Of a DNA stretch of 64,000 bases, positions 32,509-41,383 are shown piece by piece. Source of the stretch: an uncultured Collinsella sp. (GTDB taxonomy: Bacteria; Actinomycetota; Coriobacteriia; Coriobacteriales; Coriobacteriaceae); NCBI GenBank assembly GCA_900751755.1, contig CAADSP010000075.1, forward strand, positions 23,185-87,184, read 5' to 3'. How positions within the stretch are numbered: the stretch's first letter is position 1; the number at the start of each line of letters is the position of its first letter. A program made the translations under genes and the position numbers. The notes under the pieces are model-generated. The model saw nothing but the letters and a program-made list of their open reading frames with translations, had not been told where the DNA came from and made no database searches.

Positions 32509-33462
32509 TTAGTTGCCCGATGCCGTGCCTTGGCTCGAGTTGTCAGATGCCGTGCCGGAAGCGGTTCCGCTCGAGCTGTTGGTGTTGTTACTGTCTGCCG
32601 TGCCCGTTCCCGACGTGGTGTCGCTCATCTGGCCTCCCGTGTTCGGCTGTGAACCGTCAGTCGTTTGGCTTGAGTCGGTCGTGCCGGACGGCGTGCCACT
32701 GTTGGCCGTAGAGGAATCGGTGCCCTGCGATTGGTTTTGGGTGTTCGAGGACGAATTGGCAGAGGTAGGACTGTCTTGCGTGTCGTCCGTCTGTGCCTGC
32801 TGATCCTGCGGCTGAGTGTTGCCATTTGCATCGCTCTCGGTCGTGCGCGACGACAGGATTGGCTCGGGACGCTCGCCCAGACCCTCACCGGCAGTGGTGA
32901 TAAGGATGGCGCCGGCGCAGGCGATGACCGCGACGATGGCGATGGCGATCGAGAAGACGATGACCTTCTTTTGTGTCTGGCTGCGCTCTGCCGCCGCCTT
33001 GGCGCGCAGACTGTTGGGGGCGACGCGCGCCGTGGTCGCGCGTCCCGCAACCTGGCGCATCTCCTGCGTGGTCGCGGCGCCACCTAGGTGCTCCTCGACA
33101 TCGGGCTCAACGGGCTCGTAGGCGCCGGCAGGGTAGTCGACAGCGGCATGCGTGCCCTTGATTGCTTCGGCGCTGGCGGAGATAAAGTGGCGATAGACCT
33201 GCGAGGACACAACAGTGATGACTGAGCTCACAGCGGCACCAATCACCGAGCCGGCAATGCCGATCTTTGAAGCAAGCGCCACGCTCGTGGCGGCAGCTGC
33301 GGCGCCGGCGATGATCTGGGGAATGGAAATGTCGTCGAACAGGCCCTTTTTGGGCGCGATGGCCATGGTCTGTCCAATGGAATGGTTTTCGTGTACGCCG
33401 TTGTTGAGCGATGCCGGCGTCATGACGCGCGTGCGCGGCGCGTCGGTGTACTTGGTTGTCAT
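32509..33462 (-). CDS. Unknown membrane protein with Ser/Thr/Asn/Gln-rich C-terminal tail
   Basis: A 317-residue protein. Residues 40-85 contain a hydrophobic hairpin (PQIIAGAAAAATSVALASKI ... IGAAVSSVITVVSS). A charged cytosolic segment follows to about residue 170, then one strong membrane segment (KKVIVFSIAIAIVAVIACAG). After it comes a tail of about 120 residues, nearly all Ser, Thr, Gly, Asn, Gln and Asp, probably outside the cell. The start ATG at 33462 follows GGGAGGA. No family was recognised. The layout suggests an envelope protein with a flexible wall-penetrating tail, without a sorting signal. Confidence 0.65.
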   Translation of the reverse strand: MTTKYTDAPRTRVMTPASLNNGVHENHSIGQTMAIAPKKGLFDDISIPQIIAGAAAAATSVALASKIGIAGSVIGAAVSSVITVVSSQVYRHFISASAEAIKGTHAAVDYPAGAYEPVEPDVEEHLGGAATTQEMRQVAGRATTARVAPNSLRAKAAAERSQTQKKVIVFSIAIAIVAVIACAGAILITTAGEGLGERPEPILSSRTTESDANGNTQPQDQQAQTDDTQDSPTSANSSSNTQNQSQGTDSSTANSGTPSGTTDSSQTTDGSQPNTGGQMSDTTSGTGTADSNNTNSSSGTASGTASDNSSQGTASGN

Positions 33463-33665
33463 ACGGGGTCCTCCCGGTGTAAATCTGCTTCGTTTCGTGT
33501 AGCCATCAGGGTACCCACCAGATGTGAATCGTACGTGACATTTAACAGATACCATCAACTCATCAATTGCTCACCAAGTTGGTGGGATGCGGTTCCACCC
33601 GGCGGTTGAACTACAATAGGACTTGCTAATTGTTGTGAATGGCGTCTACGCACGGGAGCATTCTT

Positions 33666-35645
33666 ATGAATCTTCACCTTTCTCAGTCTGATGGCTTTTT
33701 GCGTGTGGCGGCGGCGTCGCCGCAGATTCGCGTGGCCGATGTCGAGGGCAATGCCGAGGTTGCGCTGGCGGCTGTTCGCGATGCTGCCGGGCGTGGCGTT
33801 CGCGCGTTGGTGTTGCCCGAGCTTAATCTGACTGGCTATACCGCGGCCGATCTGTTCCATAACCGCACACTGCTGCATGCCTGCGAGGCTGCTCTGGTGC
33901 ATATCCTCGATGAAACCCGTGAGCTGCCGATCGTCTTTACCATCGGTCTTCCCGTTGCGGTTGCCGAGAATATCTACAACTGTGCCGCCGTGTGCTGGGC
34001 GGGCGAGCTTTTGGGCCTCACGGCCAAGAAGTATCTGCCCAACTATGGCGAGTTCTATGAGCGTCGCTGGTTTGCTCCGTCGCCTGCGGATCCCGTGTGG
34101 GTTGAATTTGCCGGTCAGGGTCCGGTTCCGCTGGGTTCGGGGCTTGTCTACCGCTGCTGTGATGAGGGTGCCGAGGATATGGTGCTGGGCGTTGAAGTCT
34201 GCGAGGACCTGTGGGTGCCGGCGCCCCCTTCGACCGAGATGGCGCTTGCCGGTGCGACGGTGATTCTCAACCCGTCGGCCTCGGACGAGATTATCGGTAA
34301 GGCAGATTACCGCCGCAGCCTTATCTCCAATCAGAGCGCGCGCCTGTACTGCGCCTATGCCTACGCGGACGCGAGCGAGGGCGAGTCCACGACCGACATG
34401 GTCTTTGCGGGTGAGAACCTCGTCTACGAAAACGGCTCCAAGCTCGCCGCGACCAAACTGCTTACCTGCGATATGGCCATCGCCGACGTTGACCTTGACC
34501 GCCTGGTTGCCGAGCGCCGTCGCTCGACGACGTGGACGCGCACCGACGATGCGCCGGAATCCGCGACCGTTGAGTTTTCGTTTGAGGGCGTACTGGCCGA
34601 AGAACCTGTCCTGCGCGATGCGCTCGGCATAGACCGTGTCTTCCCCCGCGCGCCCTTCGTGCCTGCCGACCATGGTGACCTGGCTGAGCGCTGCGAGACC
34701 ATCCTCGACCTGCAGACCGCGGGCCTCAAGACCCGCCTTGCCCATACGGGCACCAAGGCGGCCGTTATCGGCCTTTCGGGCGGTCTCGATTCCACGCTGG
34801 CGCTGCTTGTGACCGTGCGTGCCTTCGATGCACTGGGGCTGCCGCGCACTGGTATCACAGCCGTGTCCATGCCCGGCTTCGGCACGACGCATCGCACCAA
34901 GTCGAATGCCGAGTCGCTCGCTCGCGACCTGGGTGTGAGCTTCCGCGAGGTTTCGATCCACGCGGCTGTGGAGCAGCACTTCAAGGACATTGAGCATGAT
35001 CCAGCTGTGCAGGACGTGACCTACGAGAACAGCCAGGCGCGCGAGCGTACGCAGATTCTGATGGATCTGGCCAACCAGGCTGGCGGTTTTGTCATTGGCA
35101 CGGGCGACCTGTCGGAGCTGGCGCTCGGCTGGGCTACCTATAACGGCGACCACATGAGCATGTACGCCGTCAACGCGAGCGTGCCCAAGACGCTTGTGCG
35201 CCATCTGGTGCGCTATGCCGCCGATGTCTTTGGCGGGCGCATTGCCGAGGTCTTGCTCGATATCCTCGATACGCCGGTGTCCCCCGAGCTTCTGCCGCCC
35301 ACGGGCGACGGCGAGATTGCGCAGAAGACCGAGGATTTGGTGGGCCCGTACGAGTTGCACGACTACTTCCTCTACTACCTGCTGCGTTTTGGCTTTGAGC
35401 CGGGCAAGATCTACCGCATGGCGCTCAAGAGCTTCGAGGGCGTCTACGACGCCAAGACCGTCCACACGTGGCTACGTACGTTCTACCGTCGCTTCTTTGC
35501 CCAGCAGTTTAAGCGCAGCTGCCTGCCCGATGGTCCCAAGGTGGGCTCGGTGACGCTCAGCCCGCGCGGCGATTGGCGTATGCCGAGTGACGCTAGCTCG
35601 CGTCTGTGGCTTGCGCAGATCGATGCGCTCAATCCAGTTGACTAA
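33666..35645 (+). CDS. nadE: Glutamine-dependent NAD(+) synthetase
   Basis: A 659-residue two-domain enzyme converting deamido-NAD to NAD with glutamine. The N-terminal nitrilase-type amidase has the triad Glu in LPELNLTGY, Lys in TAKKYLPNYGEF and Cys in VEVCEDLWVP. The C-terminal synthetase has the ATP-binding P-loop VIGLSGGLDSTLALL near residue 365, FVIGTGDLSELALGWATYNG and DHMSMYAVNASVPKTLV. Length fits the bacterial glutamine-dependent form. The ATG at 33666 follows GGGAGC; an upstream in-frame ATG at 33639 has no site. Genes on both sides are transcribed separately. Confidence 0.95.
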   Translation: MNLHLSQSDGFLRVAAASPQIRVADVEGNAEVALAAVRDAAGRGVRALVLPELNLTGYTAADLFHNRTLLHACEAALVHILDETRELPIVFTIGLPVAVAENIYNCAAVCWAGELLGLTAKKYLPNYGEFYERRWFAPSPADPVWVEFAGQGPVPLGSGLVYRCCDEGAEDMVLGVEVCEDLWVPAPPSTEMALAGATVILNPSASDEIIGKADYRRSLISNQSARLYCAYAYADASEGESTTDMVFAGENLVYENGSKLAATKLLTCDMAIADVDLDRLVAERRRSTTWTRTDDAPESATVEFSFEGVLAEEPVLRDALGIDRVFPRAPFVPADHGDLAERCETILDLQTAGLKTRLAHTGTKAAVIGLSGGLDSTLALLVTVRAFDALGLPRTGITAVSMPGFGTTHRTKSNAESLARDLGVSFREVSIHAAVEQHFKDIEHDPAVQDVTYENSQARERTQILMDLANQAGGFVIGTGDLSELALGWATYNGDHMSMYAVNASVPKTLVRHLVRYAADVFGGRIAEVLLDILDTPVSPELLPPTGDGEIAQKTEDLVGPYELHDYFLYYLLRFGFEPGKIYRMALKSFEGVYDAKTVHTWLRTFYRRFFAQQFKRSCLPDGPKVGSVTLSPRGDWRMPSDASSRLWLAQIDALNPVD

Positions 35646-35713
35646 GGTTGGCTAAATTGAACCAATACGGGGGTTGCAAGCGTTACACTTTTGCAATCTG
35701 ATGGCCCGTATCG

Positions 35714-35744
35714 CGCGGCGCTCTTGTCGGAGCGCCGCGTTTTT
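35714..35744 (+). terminator. Strong terminator 19 bases upstream of the aminotransferase start
   Basis: CGCGGCGCTC pairs with GAGCGCCGCG around TTGTCG and is followed by TTTTT. It lies 69 bases after nadE but directly before the ribosome-binding site of the next gene, leaving no space for a promoter. Confidence 0.88.
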
Positions 35745-35763
35745 CATATCGAAAGGTGGCACC

Positions 35764-36927
35764 ATGCAGGCATCGCAGCGTCTCGACCGCTTTGGCGCGG
35801 AGGTCTTCGCCTCGCTCAACAACAAGCTTCTCGCGCTGAAGGCTCAGGGCAAGACCATTTACAACATGAGCGTGGGCACGCCCGATTTTAAGCCGTACGA
35901 CCATGTGGTCGAGGCGCTCACGCAGGCAGCCCAAGATCCCGAGATGTGGAAGTATGCCCTGCGCGACCTGCCCGAACTCAAGCAGGCCGTGTGCGATTAC
36001 TATGAGCGTCGCTTTGGCGTTTCGGGCATTACGCCGTCTATGGTGCAGTCGTGCAACGGCACGCAGGAGGGCGTGGGCCATTTGGGCCTGGCCCTGCTCG
36101 ATCCGGGTGACACCATTCTGGTTCCCGATCCGTGTTACCCGGTCTTTGAGGCGGGCGCCAAGATCGCCGATGCCAAGCTCGAGTACTATCCGTTGGTTGC
36201 CGAGCATAATTACCTGCCCTATGTGGCGGGTATCGATCCCGAGGTGGCCGATCGTGCCAAGTATATGATCGTGTCGCTGCCCGCGAACCCGGTCGGCTCG
36301 GTGGGCACGCCCGAGGTCTACGAGGAGATTATCGCCTTTGCCCGCGAGCATGATCTGTTGATCGTTCATGACAACGCGTACTCCGACATCGTGTTTGACG
36401 GTGAGCCGGGTGGCAGCTTCCTGCAGTACCCCGGTGCGCTCGAGGTGGGCGTGGAGTTCTTCTCGCTCTCCAAGTCGTTTAACGTCACCGGCGCGCGCAT
36501 CGGCTTTTTGGTCGGTCGCGAGGATGTGGTCTCGGCCTTTGCCAAGCTGCGCGGCCAGATCGACTTCGGCATGTTCTTCCCGATCCAGAAGGCCGCCATC
36601 GCCTGTCTGAACGGTCCGCGCGATGAGGTCGAGGCGCAGCGTCTGAAGTACCAGGAGCGCCGCGATGCCCTGTGCGACGGTCTTGAGGGCCTGGGCTGGG
36701 GGCGTCCCAACGCGCATGGCTCTATGTTTGTGTGGGCCAAGCTTCCCGGTGGCCGCACCGATTCCATGGCGTTTTGCGAGGAGCTCATGGAGAAGGCCGG
36801 CGTTGTGGTGACGCCGGGCGCGAGTTTTGGTCCTTCGGGCGAGGGACACGTGCGCATGGCGCTGGTCCTACCGCCCGATCAGATCGCTTTGGCTGTCGAG
36901 GCCATTCGCGAGGCGGGCCTGTATTAG
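35764..36927 (+). CDS. Class I/II PLP aminotransferase, possible (N-acetyl-)LL-diaminopimelate aminotransferase
   Basis: A 387-residue fold-type I aminotransferase. The PLP lysine lies in FFSLSKSFNVTGARIGF near residue 239. Other cofactor residues are in SCNGTQEGVGHLGLALLDPG, LPANPVGSVG and IVHDNAYSDIVF. The overall layout resembles LL-DAP aminotransferases and PatA-type N-acetyl-DAP aminotransferases. Because dapH, dapB, dapA-lysA and an M20 deacetylase lie 4-9 kb away, the missing aminotransfer step of the acetyl DAP pathway is a good guess, but aspartate or aromatic aminotransferase cannot be excluded. ATG at 35764 follows GAAAGGTGG. Confidence 0.82.
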   Translation: MQASQRLDRFGAEVFASLNNKLLALKAQGKTIYNMSVGTPDFKPYDHVVEALTQAAQDPEMWKYALRDLPELKQAVCDYYERRFGVSGITPSMVQSCNGTQEGVGHLGLALLDPGDTILVPDPCYPVFEAGAKIADAKLEYYPLVAEHNYLPYVAGIDPEVADRAKYMIVSLPANPVGSVGTPEVYEEIIAFAREHDLLIVHDNAYSDIVFDGEPGGSFLQYPGALEVGVEFFSLSKSFNVTGARIGFLVGREDVVSAFAKLRGQIDFGMFFPIQKAAIACLNGPRDEVEAQRLKYQERRDALCDGLEGLGWGRPNAHGSMFVWAKLPGGRTDSMAFCEELMEKAGVVVTPGASFGPSGEGHVRMALVLPPDQIALAVEAIREAGLY

Positions 36928-37070
36928 AAACCTATTTCGACTCGTCAATAGCTCGAAACCGATTTCGCGCAGTTATTTTACGAATACTGCAAACAATTTC
37001 GGTAAACGGTCGATTTTTGGCTGCGAATAGGGGCATAATCAAAGTCCCGATTGGATGTATTGGGATTACG

Positions 37071-37105
37071 ACAAGCCGCTCGGGTCGTTCCCGGGCGGCT
37101 TGTTT
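37071..37105 (+). terminator. Terminator-like hairpin in the lactate dehydrogenase leader
   Basis: ACAAGCCGCTCGGG pairs over 14 bases (one G-T pair) with CCCGGGCGGCTTGT, then TTGTGG. It ends 24 bases before the ldh start, while a CATAAT hexamer at 37034-37039 may be the -10 element, so the hairpin would be inside the transcript leader. Confidence 0.65.
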
Positions 37106-37128
37106 GTGGAGAGAGATGGGAGTTTCTA

Positions 37129-38079
37129 ATGGTTAACGAGAAGAAGGTCGCTATTGTCGGCTGCGGTTTCGTCGGTTCGTCTTCGGCGTTCGCACTGATG
37201 CAGAGTGGTCTGTTCTCCGAGATGGTCCTCATCGACGTGGACAAGAACCGTGCCGAGGGTGAGGCCCTGGATATCGCGCACGGCATGACGTTTGCCGAGC
37301 CGATGAAGATCTACGCCGGCGATTATTCCGATGTCGCCGACGCCGCCATGATCGTCGTCACTGCTGGCGCTGCCCAGAAGCCCGGTGAGACCCGCCTGGA
37401 CCTGGTCAACAAGAACGTCAGCATCTTCAAGTCCATTATTCCCGAGATTAAGAAGTCCGGCTTCGACGGCATTCTGCTAATCGTCTCCAACCCGGTCGAT
37501 GTTCTGACCTACGCCGCCATCAAGATGTCCGGCCTGCCCGAGGGCCACGTCATCGGTTCCGGCACCGTGCTCGACACCGGCCGCCTGCAGCAGATGCTTG
37601 GTGCCCACGTCGAGGTTGACCCGCGCGATGTCCAGGCCTATGTCATGGGCGAGCACGGTGACTCCGAGTTTGTCGCTTGGTCCAGCGCTCAGGTTGCTGG
37701 CGTTCCGCTGAACACCTTCTGTGAGCTTCACGGCCACCTGGAGCATGAGGCTGCCGAGAAGCGCATCGCCGAGGACGTCAAGAACTCCGCCTACACCATC
37801 ATCGAGAAGAAGCACGCCACCTACTATGGCGTCGCCATGGCCGTCAAGCGCATCTGCACCGCCGTTATGCGCGATGAGCAGACCGTTCTGCCTGTCTCCT
37901 CGCTCATGGTGGGCGAGTATGGCCTGTCCGATCTTGCCATCTCCATGCCGACCGTCGTTGGCCGCGACGGCGTTGTCTGCCGCGTCCCCGTGCCGCTGAA
38001 CGATGACGAGCAGCATGAGCTCACCGTCTCCGCCAAGGCCCTCAAGGACATCATCGACAGCGTCGATTTCTCCTGCTAA
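37129..38079 (+). CDS. ldh: L-lactate dehydrogenase
   Basis: A 316-residue NAD-dependent enzyme reducing pyruvate to L-lactate. The NAD-binding loop is VAIVGCGFVGSSSAFAL at residues 7-23, with Asp in LIDVDKNRAEGEALD. Catalytic motifs are GETRLDLVNKN (substrate Arg), LIVSNPVDVLTY, and VMGEHGDSEFVAWSSAQVAG with the proton-relay His. Glutamine in GAAQKPGETR supports lactate over malate dehydrogenase. The start ATG at 37129 follows GATGGGAG. A terminator lies 31 bases after the stop. It should regenerate NAD during sugar fermentation. Confidence 0.95.
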   Translation: MVNEKKVAIVGCGFVGSSSAFALMQSGLFSEMVLIDVDKNRAEGEALDIAHGMTFAEPMKIYAGDYSDVADAAMIVVTAGAAQKPGETRLDLVNKNVSIFKSIIPEIKKSGFDGILLIVSNPVDVLTYAAIKMSGLPEGHVIGSGTVLDTGRLQQMLGAHVEVDPRDVQAYVMGEHGDSEFVAWSSAQVAGVPLNTFCELHGHLEHEAAEKRIAEDVKNSAYTIIEKKHATYYGVAMAVKRICTAVMRDEQTVLPVSSLMVGEYGLSDLAISMPTVVGRDGVVCRVPVPLNDDEQHELTVSAKALKDIIDSVDFSC

Positions 38080-38110
38080 ATCAAGCTCGCTAGAGCGAAA
38101 AGCTACAATG

Positions 38111-38145
38111 AAGGCGTCCGGGTCCACACGGCCCGGGCGCCTTTT
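38111..38145 (+). terminator. Terminator of ldh
   Basis: AAGGCGTCCGGG pairs with CCCGGGCGCCTT (one G-T pair) and continues into TTTT. Confidence 0.85.
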
Positions 38146-38174
38146 GGTGCAAAGTAACCTGACCCCAATGCACC
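38146..38174 (+). repeat. GGTGCA...TGCACC repeat, left copy
   Basis: An inverted repeat GGTGCA / TGCACC encloses an AACCTGACCCC core. A near-identical unit lies at 39372-39399, so the two flank a single gene in the same orientation. Confidence 0.6.
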
Positions 38175-38205
38175 ATCCCAATACACCATAGTTGATGGGA
38201 GGGCC

Positions 38206-39366
38206 ATGTCGGATTCGCCTAATTTTTTGACCTATGCTCAGACGGCGTTTGATCCGTTTGAGGAGCGGCCGTTCTGCGCGGTGGACAGCCTGGTCTTTGC
38301 GTGGTTGTCCTATTTGCGTTTGCCGGGTGATATGGCGGAGCTGACGAACTGGCAGGGCCTGGACGTACGCGAGCTGCTGCGTGCCGAGTGCTATCGGGAC
38401 ATGATTGACGACTTGTGGGATCCAGAGGGGAGCAGGGCCTTGTTGGAGGCCGTGGCAGCAAGTCCTCGCTACCGTGGCGTGCACGTTTGCGGCTATCGTG
38501 CTGTGAGCGATATGGTGGCGACGGAGCAGTTTGCAGCCATGGCGTTCCGGTTTCCGGCGGGGTTTAGTTATCTTTCCTTCCGGGGGACCGATAGTACGAT
38601 TGTGGGCTGGAAAGAAGACTTTAACATGGCGTTCCGGTGTCCTGTGCCGGCCCAGGAATCCGCGGCACGTTATGTGGACGAGGCGGCGGATGCGATTGGC
38701 GGGCCGCTTTTGTGCGGGGGTCATTCCAAGGGTGGAAACCTTGCGGTGTACGGTGCAGCGATGTGCTCCGATGTTGCCCGTGAACGAATCGAACGGGCGT
38801 ATTCCCATGATGGCCCGGGCTTCGTCGAGGAGTTTCTGAACGGCAACGCCTTTGCCGATCTTTCCGGTCGAATCGACAAGACGCTACCTCGGTCGTCGAT
38901 CTTTGGCATGATGTTCGAGACACAGGAGGACTATGCCATCGTTGAGAGCACCGAGTTCAGCCTGCTGCAGCACAATCCCTTTAGCTGGGTGGTTGATGGT
39001 CACGACTTCGTGTACTGTGAGCGCCTGTCTGCCGGTGCTCGATACGTTGATGGTTCCATTCGTGAGATGCTGCTTGCAGTGTCGCCTAGCGAACGCGAGC
39101 GTTTTGTAGATGCGTTGTTCTCCGTGTTTGAGGCTACGGGTGCTGAGCGGTTTGCGGATATCGCTGGGAATCTGCGCGAGAGCCTGCCCGTGATGCTCCA
39201 GGCTGCGCAAGGCTTTGACGAGGATACACGACGCTTTGTCTCGCAGACCATCGTTGCGATTCTTAAGTGTGCGCTGCTGCCCAAACGACCCCAGATCGAC
39301 GTGCCCGCTGCCGGCAAGAGTTTGGCAGAACAGCTCGAGGCTTGGCAGTCCGAGCTCCTGCGCTAA
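38206..39366 (+). CDS. DUF2974 (Mbeg1-like) alpha/beta hydrolase
   Basis: A 386-residue protein of the Mbeg1-like group. The lipase-like nucleophile elbow LCGGHSKGGNLAVYGA is near residue 168, with GFSYLSFRGTDSTIVGWKED ahead of it as a lipase-3-like oxyanion region, and RAYSHDGPGF and VDGHDFVY further on as candidates for the acid and His. There is no signal peptide. Substrates of this family are unknown; an esterase or acyl hydrolase role is likely. It has its own GGGAGG ribosome-binding site and is flanked on both sides by the GGTGCA-type repeat, which may indicate a small mobile cassette. Confidence 0.85.
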   Translation: MSDSPNFLTYAQTAFDPFEERPFCAVDSLVFAWLSYLRLPGDMAELTNWQGLDVRELLRAECYRDMIDDLWDPEGSRALLEAVAASPRYRGVHVCGYRAVSDMVATEQFAAMAFRFPAGFSYLSFRGTDSTIVGWKEDFNMAFRCPVPAQESAARYVDEAADAIGGPLLCGGHSKGGNLAVYGAAMCSDVARERIERAYSHDGPGFVEEFLNGNAFADLSGRIDKTLPRSSIFGMMFETQEDYAIVESTEFSLLQHNPFSWVVDGHDFVYCERLSAGARYVDGSIREMLLAVSPSERERFVDALFSVFEATGAERFADIAGNLRESLPVMLQAAQGFDEDTRRFVSQTIVAILKCALLPKRPQIDVPAAGKSLAEQLEAWQSELLR

Positions 39367-39371
39367 CCATT

Positions 39372-39399
39372 GGTGCAAGCAACCTGTCCCCGATGCACC
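39372..39399 (+). repeat. GGTGCA...TGCACC repeat, right copy
   Basis: GGTGCA and TGCACC arms (extended by TT/AA to 8 bases) enclose AACCTGTCCCC. The core is shared with the GGGACAGGTT-type repeats at 7716 and 54058. Confidence 0.6.
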
Positions 39400-39476
39400 A
39401 ATCTTCGAAGCGCCTGGGGCGGGCTCGACCGCTATACTGATTCGTGCCGAAATCGATCTAGAACGGAATGCCGTAT

Positions 39477-40481
39477 ATGAAAATCAATCACGCGATTCTG
39501 CATATCCTGGACTTTGACTCTGCCGTCAACGTCATGAGCCAGCGAGAGCTCGATATCGAGAGCCGTACCGTGCGCAACTTCGTGACCACGCATCTGCGCC
39601 GCGCACGCACCTCGGCCGACAATAAACGCGCCACGTTTGCCGAGAACTCCGCATTCGGCGGCGAGCTCAAGGGCTATTTCTTTGGTGAGCGCGAGTTCGT
39701 GGACCTGTCGCAGCAGATTGCGGAGTTTATCTCCTCCGAGCTCGCCAAAGCCGAGAAAGCTGAGTCCACCGACGTGCTCGTGGCTGATTTTGACGACGAT
39801 GAGGATGCCCGCTGGTTTGCCGTGATGCTGCTGGGCTCCAAGCAGGCTTTTATGCACGAAGTGGGCCGCGAGGAGGGGGAGGTGCGCAACGACATCGCGC
39901 GCCACTACGCCATTCTGCCGAACCCCTCGCAAAAGGTGCCGAGCTATGCCATCGTGCGCGCGAGCACCATGGAGATCGGCTATGTGGACAAGAAACGCAA
40001 GATCGCCGGCGAGGACCGTATGCTTATCCCCGATGGCCTGCTGCAGTGCGACACGGGCGTATCGGGCAAGGAGGTCATCGACACCGTGACGCGTGTGGTC
40101 GAGGAAGTCGCCGAGGAGCACGGTGCCAATACGGCCGTAGCGCTCGCCAAGGTTAAGGCTGCTGTTGCCGAGAAGGTCGAGGATGACGAGGAGCTGCCGC
40201 CTTGGGATATCGTCGACGAGGTCTTTGAGGACGAACCGGTTATCAAGGAGAGCGTGCGCGCGGCACTGACCGAGGAGAAGGTGCCTGAGCGTGTGCCCGT
40301 GGAGCGCAAGCAGGTCGAACGCGCGGCGGTGCGCAATCACAAGATTCGTACCGACACGGGTATCGAGATCAGCTTCCCGGCAGAGATGGGTTCGAATTCC
40401 GAGTACATTGAGTTCGTCAATGAGCCTAACGGCCTCATCTCCATCGAGCTCAAAAATATCGGTAGCATCGAGAATCGATAA
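39477..40481 (+). CDS. 37-kDa nucleoid-associated protein (NdpA/YejK family)
   Basis: A 334-residue protein of the nucleoid-associated family: MKINHAILHILDFDSAVNVM at the N terminus, then IESRTVRNFVTTHLRRA, KLYGYFFGE-like GELKGYFFGEREFV, and a central YAILPNPSQKVPSYAIV. An acidic helical stretch follows (EKVEDDEELPPWDIVDEVFE), and the family-typical C terminus EYIEFVNEPNGLISIELKNI. Members bind double-stranded DNA and are widespread, but their role is poorly known. The start at 39477 gives the usual N terminus; an ATG 9 bases upstream is an alternative. Confidence 0.87.
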   Translation: MKINHAILHILDFDSAVNVMSQRELDIESRTVRNFVTTHLRRARTSADNKRATFAENSAFGGELKGYFFGEREFVDLSQQIAEFISSELAKAEKAESTDVLVADFDDDEDARWFAVMLLGSKQAFMHEVGREEGEVRNDIARHYAILPNPSQKVPSYAIVRASTMEIGYVDKKRKIAGEDRMLIPDGLLQCDTGVSGKEVIDTVTRVVEEVAEEHGANTAVALAKVKAAVAEKVEDDEELPPWDIVDEVFEDEPVIKESVRAALTEEKVPERVPVERKQVERAAVRNHKIRTDTGIEISFPAEMGSNSEYIEFVNEPNGLISIELKNIGSIENR

Positions 40482-40508
40482 GTTGCGTTGCGCCTACAGC
40501 GAGAAAGC

Positions 40509-40544
40509 AAAGGCCGAAGCCCTTCGGGACTTCGGCCTTTTTTG
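40509..40544 (+). terminator. Terminator of the nucleoid-associated protein gene
   Basis: AAGGCCGAAG pairs with CTTCGGCCTT, with a CCC-TTCG-GGA top, followed by TTTTTTG. Confidence 0.85.
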
Positions 40545-40597
40545 TTTTCGGCTTGGTTGCTGACATTGCGCCGCAGGTTGGGCATACGTCAGCGAAA

Positions 40598-40619
40598 ACG
40601 CGGTTTGTCAAAACCGCGT
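40598..40619 (-). terminator. Terminator of the lysA-dapA/dapB/dapH operon
   Basis: On the minus strand ACGCGGTTT-TGAC-AAACCGCGT is followed by TTTTCG. The stem sequence is the same as that of the hairpin at 30856-30882. Confidence 0.7.
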
Positions 40620-40624
40620 AACTA

Positions 40625-41344
40625 TTAAAGTTGACGTAAGCCCTCTTCCAGGCCGGTCTTGCTGTCGGTCTTCTCATCGCGCATCTTGATGACGCGGGCG
40701 GGGACACCGGCCACGACGGCGCCGGCGGGGACGTCCTCGACGCACACGGCACCGGCAGCCACGACGGCGCCCTTGCCCACGCGCACGCCCTCCAGGACCA
40801 CGGCGTTGGCGCCGATCATGACATCGTCCTCGATGATGACGGGCGTGGCGCTGGCGGGCTCAACGACGCCTGCCAGTACGGTGCCGGCGCCGATGTGGCA
40901 GTTCTTACCCACGGTTGCGCGGCCGCCCAGGACGGCGCCCATATCAATCATAGAGCCTTCGCCAATGACGGAGCCGATGTTGATGATGGCGCCCATCATG
41001 ATGACGGCGCGGTCGCCGATCTCGACGCGGTCGCGGATGATCGCGCCCGGTTCGATGCGGGCGTTGATGCCCTTAAGGTCGAGCATGGGCACGGCGGAGT
41101 TGCGGCAATCGTTCTCCACATCGTAGTAGTCGATGGAGTCGGCGTTGACGTCGAGGATTGCCTTGAGCTCATCCCAGTCACCAAAGACGGTCTTGCCGCG
41201 GCGACCGCCGTAGACGTGTGCATTGCCCCACTGGACCTTTATGCCCGGCTTCTCGCGCACGTACAACTTGACGGGCGTCTTTTTGGGCGCGGTGGCGATG
41301 TAGTTGATAATCTCCTGTGCATCCATCTCGGCTGCGTTACTCAT
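40625..41344 (-). CDS. dapH: Tetrahydrodipicolinate N-acetyltransferase
   Basis: A 239-residue left-handed beta-helix acyltransferase. Residues 1-80 form the DapH-specific N-terminal domain ([19 protein letters not shown] ... WDELKAILD). From residue 90 hexapeptide repeats run: [37 protein letters not shown] and [20 protein letters not shown]. DapH acetylates tetrahydrodipicolinate with acetyl-CoA, opening the acetyl branch to meso-DAP and lysine. It is the third gene of the riboswitch-controlled operon, 39 bases after dapB, with AAAGGAGAG before the ATG. Confidence 0.93.
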   Translation of the reverse strand: MSNAAEMDAQEIINYIATAPKKTPVKLYVREKPGIKVQWGNAHVYGGRRGKTVFGDWDELKAILDVNADSIDYYDVENDCRNSAVPMLDLKGINARIEPGAIIRDRVEIGDRAVIMMGAIINIGSVIGEGSMIDMGAVLGGRATVGKNCHIGAGTVLAGVVEPASATPVIIEDDVMIGANAVVLEGVRVGKGAVVAAGAVCVEDVPAGAVVAGVPARVIKMRDEKTDSKTGLEEGLRQL

Positions 41345-41383
41345 TTGCTATCTCTCCTTTGGGCGGATTCGGTTGACACCTGG

